A stretch of DNA of 5,654 nt from JACPLA01 sp035291905 (GTDB taxonomy: Bacteria > Bacteroidota > Ignavibacteria > UBA10030), in contig DATDRF010000179.1 in assembly GCA_035291905.1 (NCBI GenBank), positions 1 through 5,654 on the forward strand. Reading direction: 5' to 3'. Position 1 is the stretch's first letter, and each line of letters starts with the position of its first letter. Below the pieces are notes generated by a model. The model was given only the letters and a program-made list of their open reading frames with translations. It searched no databases and was not told where the DNA came from. This document shows positions 1 through 5,654 of this stretch, in pieces. Position numbers and translations under genes: made by a program.

Positions 1-693
1 CAGGATAGTCGTTGATGCAGGATTGAGGTCGAATGTTCCGCCAAATCCATCCATCCGGTAAACACGATACGCGGTTGGTTTCGGATTACCCAAAAGCACC
101 CATCGTACCGCAATGCGGGATGCACCAACGATCTTTTCCACAACGCGCAGCGGAGCAAAGCGAGGCGTTCCCGGGAACGAGACCGACGAGGACCGCAACG
201 TCAACACTGTTTTGCCTGCGGCGTCAATCAGCGAGACCGAGTATTCGTATTTGATGTTCGGTGAAGCCGTTGTATCCGCAAACACACTCCCTGCAGCAAG
301 GCGAACAGAAAGGACACCTGCCCAGAATCCCAGAGAGTCGAGGCGTCCGTACTTTCGGATCTTCTCCCAGAGTTGCTGGACCGGGACCGCCGGCGATGCA
401 GGTTTTGGCATATAACCAAGTGTTTTCACAAGCCGTTTGCTGAATTCCTCCGATGTCCCGGGGGCAGAAACATCGGCCACAGTTGTCCAGCCACCGGACG
501 ATCCCATCCGACGTTCGATCCTGTACGCTACACCGTTTCGCTTGGGGAGATTGGATGAGGGCAAATCGACACCCAAGTATACAAAGATGGCATTCGGGCC
601 GGGTTGCGCAAGCTCAGCGACACGCTGCTGCGCCAGGAGCTGGCTGCCCGCCATCAGAAGACATGCCAGCAGACGAAGGATGTATTGTTCCAT
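1..693 (-). CDS. Exported fibronectin type III-like protein (3'-partial)
   Basis: Reading down from the ATG at 691-693, all 231 codons to the left edge are open and the gene continues beyond it. The N-terminus has a signal-peptide layout: Arg7, a hydrophobic core around residues 8-16, and a likely cleavage after Ala21 in Leu-Leu-Ala-Gln-Gln. Cys11 is preceded by Leu-Leu-Ala but sits inside the hydrophobic core, so a lipoprotein is less likely. The mature part shows fibronectin-III-like strands at about 35-42, 54-61 (Tyr-Arg-Ile-Glu-Arg-Arg) and 69-76 (Trp-Thr-Thr-Val-Ala-Asp-Val). A probably helical insertion spans about 81-131, and the strands resume at 148-156. A second module starts near 180, with Val-Arg-Trp at 196-198 and Tyr-Arg-Val-Tyr-Arg at 209-213. 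This start is chosen because it gives a full signal peptide and follows a plausible ribosome-binding site; Met14 would cut the hydrophobic core. The protein is exported and probably works with the giant protein encoded upstream. Function is unknown. Confidence 0.9.
   Translation of the reverse strand, partial: MEQYILRLLACLLMAGSQLLAQQRVAELAQPGPNAIFVYLGVDLPSSNLPKRNGVAYRIERRMGSSGGWTTVADVSAPGTSEEFSKRLVKTLGYMPKPASPAVPVQQLWEKIRKYGRLDSLGFWAGVLSVRLAAGSVFADTTASPNIKYEYSVSLIDAAGKTVLTLRSSSVSFPGTPRFAPLRVVEKIVGASRIAVRWVLLGNPKPTAYRVYRMDGFGGTFDLNPASTTIL
631..693 (-). other. Predicted signal peptide of the downstream gene
   Basis: Residues 1-21 have a short N-region with Arg7, a hydrophobic core rich in Leu, Ala and Met, and then Gly-Ser-Gln-Leu-Leu-Ala before Gln-Gln. 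Cleavage after Ala21 is the simplest reading and sends the protein across the inner membrane by the Sec route. Leu19 at position -3 is not ideal. A lipobox reading at Cys11 (Leu-Leu-Ala-Cys) would leave a very short hydrophobic stretch and is less likely. Confidence 0.75.
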
Positions 694-699
694 GATATT

Positions 700-703
700 C
701 TTC
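700..703 (-). promoter_or_regulatory. Probable ribosome-binding site of the downstream gene
   Basis: The minus strand reads GAAG here, 6 bases before the ATG at 691-693, a normal Shine-Dalgarno distance. It overlaps the TGA stop (702-704) of the giant upstream gene, so ribosomes ending there would sit on the start region of the next gene. That layout fits translational coupling. The match is short, and Bacteroidota often start translation without a strong Shine-Dalgarno sequence, so this is tentative. Confidence 0.45.
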
Positions 704-3236
704 ACTTGAATTTGAAATGCATGTATTTGCCGTCGCTTCCGTAGTGACAGAGAACGCTTATCGATTTACTCGCACCCTCTGAACTTGTTTCACACGGAGT
801 AGAGAGCGGACCAAGATCGATAGGATCGCAATCGGCATCGCACCCGCCAAATCCTATTTTTGTCGAGCCGGACAAGGTAATAAGTTGTTCTCCCTCGAGG
901 TACCATGCTCCGCTGCTCTCGTATTGCCCCTCAAATTTCAGCTCGGCGAAGAGCTCGGCCGACACGGTCGCGCATGCAACTCCGATCGTTCCACCCACGC
1001 CTACCTCAATCTTCGCGAAGACATCCACGCCTGCTCCGTACGTATTTGTCTCGCCGAATTCCGTCTTAAACCGCACGTCTGCACCGACAGATTTTGTGAG
1101 CTTGGCCGTGACAAGGCCGAAATCAAAATCGAAGTCGGGGAAAATGGGAATGGGTACCTCAACAGAGCCTTCAAAGAAGAATCCGCTCACGGACTTCGGA
1201 AATGTCGGTGGGAGCACCCCTTTGTTCTTGTAGACCCAGGAATGATCCTGAAACTTGGTCTTGATCTCGTTCGTCATCGGATAGTTGCCGAACAGGACCC
1301 CCGCCTGCCCCGAGTAGCTGGGACTTGCCATCGACATCGTTATTCCGCCGAGGAGATACCATCCGTCCCCATCGACGATATTGTTTGCATCCCCGCTGAG
1401 CGATATTTTCCCGGCTATCTGTTTTTCGATGTGAAGGTTTCCCCACAACCTCCCCTGCTCAAAGTCATATGTCCAGGTCATGTTGCCGAAGGGCGTATCC
1501 ACGTTCTTGATACCCAACTGCTGGCCGTTTGCGACGACCTCTCCTTTTACGACAAACGTCAGCCTGTTCTGCCCCGCTTTGATCCCGTCTGCCTTCGATC
1601 CTGTCAGATCTCCAGCAAACCAGAAGTTGTCCCAGTCCTGGCCGCCAAGCGGATTCGTGCTTCCGGCGATTTTGTCGAGGTACATCGCGTTGGATTTGAC
1701 GGCCATTGTCTGCCATGGCGCAGGCGACGAGAGAAAAGGCGAATTCGGAGTCTCAACCCATATCGAGGTCGAATCGTCCGTATGATACAGCCATGAGACA
1801 AGGCTGAATTTTCCTTCTTCAGACATCTTCCCCTTTGCTCTGAAGCCGTTCGCATCCAGAACTTGCGACGCTCCCTCATCCGCCGTGAAACCCGATGCAA
1901 AGTGCACTCCCTTTGCATCAAAGGAGAACTGGAACGGCACCAGCTTGAACTTCACCTGGTTGTTCTCCTTGGTGTAGCGCATCGTTGCATTCACGGAAAC
2001 CTTCGGAAAAGAGAAACTCAGGCCTTTGATATCCACGATTCCCGTCGACGGAAAGTACGAAATCAGATCCGGAGTCAGGATCCCGATCTCGTAAACCTTG
2101 ATCGACGGTTGGGGAAGCATCGGGACAAGAGACATCGATGATTCCGTGCTGTACATCGAAAAGGAGCTCAACTGAAACTTGCTGCCGGTTGCCATTCCGG
2201 GGAGGCCGGAGAATGACGCTGAAGGCGAGCCCGAGGCGGACAGAAACCATCGTTTGTACGCCTTGTCATATCCTAACACGGGTTGTGTATGGATTTCGAG
2301 CGGAATGATCCCGCCGATGCTCATGCTTTTCAAATTGAATTCGGACGCCAGAATGGATGTCGGTGTGATCACCATTGAGATGATGGGAATATCGATCGCA
2401 CTCGTTTTCAGGGTCCCGCCCTTCAACTGGAGATATCCCGTCAGAGACAGCGTGTCGCATTTGACCGACCATTGGTCGAGATTGAATGAGGTCGTCTTCA
2501 TGACATTGCTGAGGGTCGTATACACCCCGTTCTTGCCGATCAGGAGGTCCCCCATGGCAATAGCAAGATCCGCCGGCGTCAGGTTGGCAAGATTCGTATG
2601 CAGGGTCGTCCGCAATCGGAGCGAGTCGCCACGAAGGAATGATTTGGATGAATCGGCAGTCGCGTCAAAATCAAACAACGAATACCGAACCGATCCACCC
2701 GCCGCATTCACCACTCTTAATCCCCCGGGAGCCGGGAACGGATCATTCTTCGACGCAGTAATAACGGGGATCCGAAGATCGGATGAGTTCGGGTCGGCGA
2801 TGTAGAATCCTCCGTCATCGAATGAGACGTCTTTCTGGAATTCCGTCTGGCCGACATGGACCTTTCCCTTCACGACTCCAAGGCCTCCCTGGGATTCGAC
2901 GACCTCAACTCCAATGTTTTGATCCTGAATAACACCTGCAAACGAGGAATAAACTTTCACGGGAAGAGTATTCTCTTCCGTCTTGACCACGGCGTCTTTC
3001 GGTTTCGCAATAGGCACTTCATTCCCGAAGAGCATGGTCTTGGCAGAACTTGGCACGATTTCGATATCGACAAACTTGAGAGGAGAAGATGAAGTCGGCA
3101 CTTGAAAGAGTTTATTCCCGAGCGAATCAAGATTCGTGAACGTTCCACTGATTCGAACACTTCCCCCCGTCTCACTCAAGGCATCGACCTCGATGGGGAA
3201 TCCCATCAGTTGGCTGATATCCATGTCTTGATACAC
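702..3236 (-). other. Unassigned beta-rich C-terminal half of the giant protein
   Basis: Residues 791-1634 have no family I recognise. One short Ig-like piece may lie at 908-950, from Gly-Val-Val-Lys-Gly-Lys-Val (910-916) to the turn Phe-Asp-Asp-Gly-Gly-Phe (929-934). Residues 990-1240 are runs of alternating polar and hydrophobic residues with many Ser, Leu, Ile and Lys, as expected for long beta-sheets. Four Trp-aromatic-aliphatic motifs recur at W1120, W1272, W1416 and W1568. Residues 1474-1588 form strongly amphipathic strands, and the tail 1589-1634 contains four Cys. No membrane helix is visible. The region could be a ligand-binding or assembly part. Its function is unknown. Confidence 0.6.
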
Positions 3237-5654
3237 CCTGAGCTTGAAGGTCACTCCGCTTATTCCGCCTTCTGTAACGGTGTGGGATTGTTGATCCCCA
3301 ACCATGTTCGATTTTGATTTTGCAGCCTTATATTCATTTGTGCCGATGGGGACATTCCGCAGCACAAAACTCCCGGTATTATCCGACCACGTCTCCACAG
3401 GAACCTGCGTTGCCCCTTCCGCAAGATAGATGTGCGCATTGGGGACAGGCTGGTTGTCGCCCACGTAGACGAATCCGCTTATCTTCGCGCCTTTGAGGAG
3501 GCCGGCGGTCAATGTCGTCCAGTATTTTGACGGAACTGAATACGGCACGGGAAACTTTCGGGCGACGTAGTCCTGCTCCTTTGGCCCGCCAACGGCCAGG
3601 ACGAATTCATTCCCGCTGTTACTAAAGACCAACTCCGCCACTCCATTCTGGTTCGTAGTGGCCTGCAAAGGGCCCTGCGGTCCCTGGATAGCATTGCCGT
3701 ATTTGTCTTCCACCCGAACGAGGGCTCCGGAAAGCATTTTCGGCGCGAAACCGGGGAGCTTGAGTTTCGACGTCGAAGCCTCTTGAACGACGACGCGAAG
3801 GCGATGTGCCTTTCGGTACACCACGATGGGCGAAGGAAGTTCTTCAGTCGGACTATCGACATAGACCGCCACGGTGTCGCGCAAATACGAGCTATTGAAG
3901 AATGTGGGATCGATAATCAGCTTTTGCGACCCTTGAGGTGCGGGAATCTCAAAAGATGCGGGAGGTGTTTTCCATGTCCCGAAGACAAAGTAGGGCGGCG
4001 GTGTGACCTTTTTCGTTGCTCCTCCCTGCAGCGTTATGTAAGCGGCCACGCCATTGCCGGATTCGTCCACCAGCTTTCCCTTGATGACGGAGTACGGCTT
4101 CATTTCGATCTCCCTGCCCCACTGATCACCCGGCCGCATCGGCACAAGGTTATTCACTTTCAAGGTTGTATCCCTGTATCCGTATCGTCGTACCTTGAGG
4201 AGGCGGATAGGCCCGGTCACATTCTTGTTTGCATCCTGGATGACCGGAAGGTTCGTGAAGTCGAACTTTCCCTGATAGTTTGTGAGCTGCTGCGTCTCTT
4301 TCGTGGCAATGAGCATCGTCTCCGTGAGGGTAACCTGGGCCCAGAGCAAAGCTTCCTTTGAATCACCGCGGCGGACAGTTCCATAGACCCGGGGCGGGAG
4401 AGGGAAGCACTGCAGGTCTCTTGAAATCTCTTTGTACGGATACTCATTATTGAAACTGGCATGATCATCCGGGTTACCGAATGACACTCCGCCAAGCCAT
4501 CCCTTATAGTTGTAGAAACTTCCCGTCATGCTTTCGGCATAAAGTATGTATTTGTCATTTGGGCCAATATTCTTCACCAGCCGCGTGAACCGGGCAATGC
4601 CGTCGGCCTTCGTCTCAGCCATCCCTATGATTTCGCACACTGCTCCCCAGTACATCTTCATCGTTTCGGGTTTATCGGCGGCACCCCGTTTCGGCTCGGC
4701 TCCTTCGTTCACCGGTGCGTAGGCGGGACGCTTCTCTCTGAGGAGGAACACCTTCATATTCGCCAGGCTCCCCACGGTCGCCTGCGTAATGTTCTCAAAT
4801 GTCTTTACCTGCACCTTAAGGGCATAGCTTCTGACATTCGCGGCGATGAGCCCGAAGAATCCCGGAGCGAGCGTCTCGCCCGGTTGAACGACGATATCAA
4901 CATCAGGGCTGGTGTAATACGCTGAATGTGGGGCTTCTACTGTGATCCGTGCAACGCGGTAGAGATCGCCTCTGACAGTTCCCTCGAATTCCCCACCGCC
5001 GTAATTCACTTCATAGTTCTTGGCGATCAACTTCATGCTGTCAAGGCTGATGAACGAAAAGGTGAATTCGCCTTCGGCATTCGTCTTCGTAACGGAAAGA
5101 ACCTTGTTCATGTCCTTCGGATTGTTTTGGAATCCGGGAGCTTGGAGGCTTGTGGCAGGCGGAATGATGTACGTGGTCCCCTTCTTCACGCCGGAGGCGT
5201 AACCGACTGATAAGGAGACATTCTTGAGAACATATTTCACTGTTAGCTTGATGTTTGCGTTGCCGAGGGGCGAGACCTGGTTATCTCCGGGCGCAGGATA
5301 ATGATAGAGAAGCTTCCCGGAGACCTGAGTATTGTAGGGAATACCGGTCTGGTACGGATTGTAGCCGAAGACCCTCGCTTCGCTTGTGCCGATGACCGCG
5401 CCCCCTGCCGACTGCCTCGCGATGATGCGCCACGCATACTTCTGGCCGATCGAAAGCTGAATGTCGCTGTTTGGTGTATGCTTTGGTATTTCAAGGCCCG
5501 GCGTATTGGTCATGGAGGTCTTGGCGCCGTCGATATTATTCAGTTGGTAAACAAAGGGGCCTTTTTGCAGAAGATTGTCGAGGCTGAAATCAGGTGTCAT
5601 GATCATCGGGACCGCTGCGACCCGGATGTCGTAGAAGAGTCCGGTCTTGCCCTG
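702..5654 (-). CDS. Giant modular beta-sandwich surface or secreted protein (5'-partial)
   Basis: The reading frame is open from the right window edge to a TGA at 702-704, giving at least 1650 residues. The first in-frame ATG (5604-5606) is not the likely start: 16 open codons precede it and continue the same fold (Gly-Leu-Phe-Tyr-Asp-Ile-Arg-Val). Residues below are counted from that Met. In order I see a fibronectin-III-like end (to about 82) and Ig-like or carboxypeptidase-regulatory-like modules at about 95-223, 260-370, 406-487, 506-585, 600-685 and 707-789. An unassigned beta-rich region follows (791-1588), then a Cys-containing tail (1589-1634). I see no catalytic motif, transmembrane helix or C-terminal sorting domain. 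Any signal peptide would lie outside the window. Known relatives of such modules are structural or adhesive parts of exported proteins, so an extracellular structural or binding role is inferred. It is followed 8 bases later by a second exported fibronectin-like protein, probably in the same operon. The gene assignment is secure; the function is unknown. Confidence 0.95.
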   Translation of the reverse strand, partial: QGKTGLFYDIRVAAVPMIMTPDFSLDNLLQKGPFVYQLNNIDGAKTSMTNTPGLEIPKHTPNSDIQLSIGQKYAWRIIARQSAGGAVIGTSEARVFGYNPYQTGIPYNTQVSGKLLYHYPAPGDNQVSPLGNANIKLTVKYVLKNVSLSVGYASGVKKGTTYIIPPATSLQAPGFQNNPKDMNKVLSVTKTNAEGEFTFSFISLDSMKLIAKNYEVNYGGGEFEGTVRGDLYRVARITVEAPHSAYYTSPDVDIVVQPGETLAPGFFGLIAANVRSYALKVQVKTFENITQATVGSLANMKVFLLREKRPAYAPVNEGAEPKRGAADKPETMKMYWGAVCEIIGMAETKADGIARFTRLVKNIGPNDKYILYAESMTGSFYNYKGWLGGVSFGNPDDHASFNNEYPYKEISRDLQCFPLPPRVYGTVRRGDSKEALLWAQVTLTETMLIATKETQQLTNYQGKFDFTNLPVIQDANKNVTGPIRLLKVRRYGYRDTTLKVNNLVPMRPGDQWGREIEMKPYSVIKGKLVDESGNGVAAYITLQGGATKKVTPPPYFVFGTWKTPPASFEIPAPQGSQKLIIDPTFFNSSYLRDTVAVYVDSPTEELPSPIVVYRKAHRLRVVVQEASTSKLKLPGFAPKMLSGALVRVEDKYGNAIQGPQGPLQATTNQNGVAELVFSNSGNEFVLAVGGPKEQDYVARKFPVPYSVPSKYWTTLTAGLLKGAKISGFVYVGDNQPVPNAHIYLAEGATQVPVETWSDNTGSFVLRNVPIGTNEYKAAKSKSNMVGDQQSHTVTEGGISGVTFKLRVYQDMDISQLMGFPIEVDALSETGGSVRISGTFTNLDSLGNKLFQVPTSSSPLKFVDIEIVPSSAKTMLFGNEVPIAKPKDAVVKTEENTLPVKVYSSFAGVIQDQNIGVEVVESQGGLGVVKGKVHVGQTEFQKDVSFDDGGFYIADPNSSDLRIPVITASKNDPFPAPGGLRVVNAAGGSVRYSLFDFDATADSSKSFLRGDSLRLRTTLHTNLANLTPADLAIAMGDLLIGKNGVYTTLSNVMKTTSFNLDQWSVKCDTLSLTGYLQLKGGTLKTSAIDIPIISMVITPTSILASEFNLKSMSIGGIIPLEIHTQPVLGYDKAYKRWFLSASGSPSASFSGLPGMATGSKFQLSSFSMYSTESSMSLVPMLPQPSIKVYEIGILTPDLISYFPSTGIVDIKGLSFSFPKVSVNATMRYTKENNQVKFKLVPFQFSFDAKGVHFASGFTADEGASQVLDANGFRAKGKMSEEGKFSLVSWLYHTDDSTSIWVETPNSPFLSSPAPWQTMAVKSNAMYLDKIAGSTNPLGGQDWDNFWFAGDLTGSKADGIKAGQNRLTFVVKGEVVANGQQLGIKNVDTPFGNMTWTYDFEQGRLWGNLHIEKQIAGKISLSGDANNIVDGDGWYLLGGITMSMASPSYSGQAGVLFGNYPMTNEIKTKFQDHSWVYKNKGVLPPTFPKSVSGFFFEGSVEVPIPIFPDFDFDFGLVTAKLTKSVGADVRFKTEFGETNTYGAGVDVFAKIEVGVGGTIGVACATVSAELFAELKFEGQYESSGAWYLEGEQLITLSGSTKIGFGGCDADCDPIDLGPLSTPCETSSEGASKSISVLCHYGSDGKYMHFKFK
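3240..3488 (-). other. Carboxypeptidase-regulatory-like module 6 (best match)
   Basis: Residues 707-789 carry all the family marks in order. Lys-Ile-Ser-Gly-Phe-Val (708-713) comes first, then Pro-Val-Pro-Asn-Ala-His-Ile-Tyr-Leu (720-728). The turn Ser-Asp-Asn-Thr-Gly-Ser-Phe-Val-Leu (741-749) is followed by Asn-Val-Pro-Ile-Gly (751-755), a Lys/Ser-rich strand, and the closing Gly-Ile-Ser-Gly-Val-Thr-Phe-Lys-Leu (781-789). This is the clearest domain in the protein and anchors the reading of its neighbours. Confidence 0.75.
3552..3809 (-). other. Bacterial Ig-like module 5
   Basis: Residues 600-685 contain the strand Arg-Leu-Arg-Val-Val-Val (602-607), then Ala-Leu-Val-Arg-Val-Glu-Asp-Lys-Tyr-Gly-Asn (628-638) and Thr-Thr-Asn-Gln-Asn-Gly-Val-Ala-Glu-Leu (650-659). 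The pairing 'V-x-V-x-D-x-x-G-N' with 'T-x-x-x-G-x-A' is typical of bacterial Ig-like domains of the invasin/intimin kind (Big_1-like), and also of some carboxypeptidase-regulatory-like folds. I cannot separate the two by eye. Confidence 0.55.
3852..4091 (-). other. Carboxypeptidase-regulatory-like module 4 (degenerate)
   Basis: Residues 506-585 begin Val-Ile-Lys-Gly-Lys-Leu-Val-Asp-Glu-Ser-Gly-Asn-Gly-Val (507-520), the classic first strand and turn of the family. A strand Ala-Tyr-Ile-Thr-Leu (522-526) follows. The expected 'D-x-x-G-x-F' turn is replaced by a Pro-rich loop (535-550) before Ser-Phe-Glu-Ile-Pro (551-555), so the module is divergent in its second half. Confidence 0.6.
4146..4391 (-). 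other. Carboxypeptidase-regulatory-like module 3
   Basis: Residues 406-487 show Arg-Val-Tyr-Gly-Thr-Val (406-411), a strand Ala-Gln-Val-Thr-Leu-Thr (423-428), then the turn Thr-Asn-Tyr-Gln-Gly-Lys-Phe-Asp-Phe (442-450). The closing part Val-Arg-Arg-Tyr-Gly-Tyr-Arg-Asp-Thr-Thr (472-481) is the usual 'x-x-G-Y-x-x-x-T' ending of this family. The length of about 80 residues is typical. Confidence 0.65.
4497..4829 (-). other. Ig-like beta-sandwich module 2
   Basis: Residues 260-370 begin with the strand Tyr-Ala-Leu-Lys-Val-Gln-Val (261-267), followed by Leu-Ala-Asn-Met-Lys-Val-Phe-Leu-Leu (281-289). The turn Lys-Ala-Asp-Gly-Ile-Ala-Arg-Phe (333-340) and the strand Lys-Tyr-Ile-Leu-Tyr-Ala-Glu (352-358) resemble the end of a carboxypeptidase-regulatory-like or bacterial Ig-like module. 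A polar loop of about 30 residues (about 291-320), rich in Lys, Glu, Pro and Ala, interrupts it. Confidence 0.45.
4938..5324 (-). other. Carboxypeptidase-regulatory-like beta-sandwich module 1
   Basis: Residues 95-223 start with Val-Ser-Gly-Lys-Leu (95-99). The turn Thr-Asn-Ala-Glu-Gly-Glu-Phe-Thr-Phe (175-183) is the hallmark 'T/D-x-x-G-x-F-x-F' of this fold. A loop insertion of about 40 residues (about 130-168) makes the module longer than the usual 80-90. A stretch with Gly203-Gly204-Gly205 leads to the strand Val-Ala-Arg-Ile-Thr-Val (218-223). Confidence 0.55.
5361..5654 (-). other. Fibronectin-III-like module at the visible start of the giant protein
   Basis: The segment from the window edge to about residue 82 reads like the later part of a fibronectin-III-like module. 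It has a strand around Phe-Tyr-Asp-Ile-Arg-Val, a long loop, then Ile-Gly-Gln-Lys-Tyr-Ala-Trp-Arg-Ile-Ile-Ala (53-63) and a closing strand Glu-Ala-Arg-Val-Phe (76-80). In exported Bacteroidota proteins a 'G-x-x-Y-x-W-R-V-x-A' strand before a serine-rich turn and a 'VF' or 'FS' strand is a common module ending. The family match rests on pattern only. Confidence 0.5.

Noticed and set aside
661..663. Lipobox cysteine (Cys11) making the smaller protein a lipoprotein
   Set aside because: The Cys lies only 11 residues in, in the middle of the hydrophobic stretch, which then continues for several residues. A Leu-Leu-Ala-Gln-Gln cleavage site further on fits better.
691..704. A frameshift that would join the two genes into one protein
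   Set aside because: The smaller gene starts with a convincing signal peptide and its own ribosome-binding site, which fits a separate exported protein rather than a broken continuation.
885..1796. Open frame of 303 codons on the plus strand
   Set aside because: It lies exactly codon-on-codon opposite the giant gene. Such an opposite frame stays open whenever the real gene avoids TTA, CTA and TCA codons, which is the case here. Its product is rich in Arg, His and Cys with no domain pattern, while the opposite strand shows coherent beta-sandwich modules.
2179..2805. Open frame of 208 codons on the plus strand
   Set aside because: It is antisense to the giant gene, and its translation shows no motif or signal peptide. 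It is most simply a by-product of the coding strand.
3783..4361. Open frame of 192 codons on the plus strand
   Set aside because: It is antisense to modules 3-5 of the giant gene. The Cys/His/Arg-rich translation has no consistent spacing of Cys and His that would suggest a metal-binding protein.
5604..5606. ATG as the true start of the giant gene
   Set aside because: The frame stays open to the window edge and the upstream residues continue a fibronectin-like strand. No signal peptide follows this Met, so the real start lies further upstream.

Overview
The window holds two protein-coding genes, both on the minus strand and both cut by a window edge. No RNA gene, mobile element, CRISPR array, promoter or terminator can be supported. 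The two genes leave only 8 bases uncovered, so there is no gene-free stretch to describe.

The larger gene (702-5654) enters from the right edge already open. It codes for at least 1650 residues of a very large, beta-rich, modular protein. Its visible N-terminal half begins with the end of a fibronectin-III-like module. Five or six carboxypeptidase-regulatory-like or bacterial-Ig-like beta-sandwich modules follow, spaced roughly 90-160 residues apart. The C-terminal half (about 840 residues) is also beta-rich, but I cannot assign it to any family. It ends in an amphipathic beta region and a short cysteine-containing tail. The true start codon lies outside the window.

The smaller gene (1-693) starts 8 bases after the stop of the first and runs off the left edge. 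It codes for at least 231 residues: a cleavable signal peptide, one fibronectin-III-like region interrupted by a probably helical insertion, and the beginning of a second fibronectin-III-like module. The tight spacing, the same strand and a ribosome-binding sequence overlapping the upstream stop all point to one operon with coupled translation.

The organism is probably a bacterium of the Bacteroidota/Chlorobi/Ignavibacteria type. The grounds are the giant exported proteins built from tandem carboxypeptidase-regulatory-like and fibronectin-like modules, and a signal peptide ending in Leu-Leu-Ala-Gln-Gln. In three 60-base lines I counted, G+C was 50-55%. This placement is inference, since the window has no phylogenetic marker gene. 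The likely picture is an operon for two exported proteins that form or decorate a cell-surface or extracellular structure. No enzymatic motif is visible in either.
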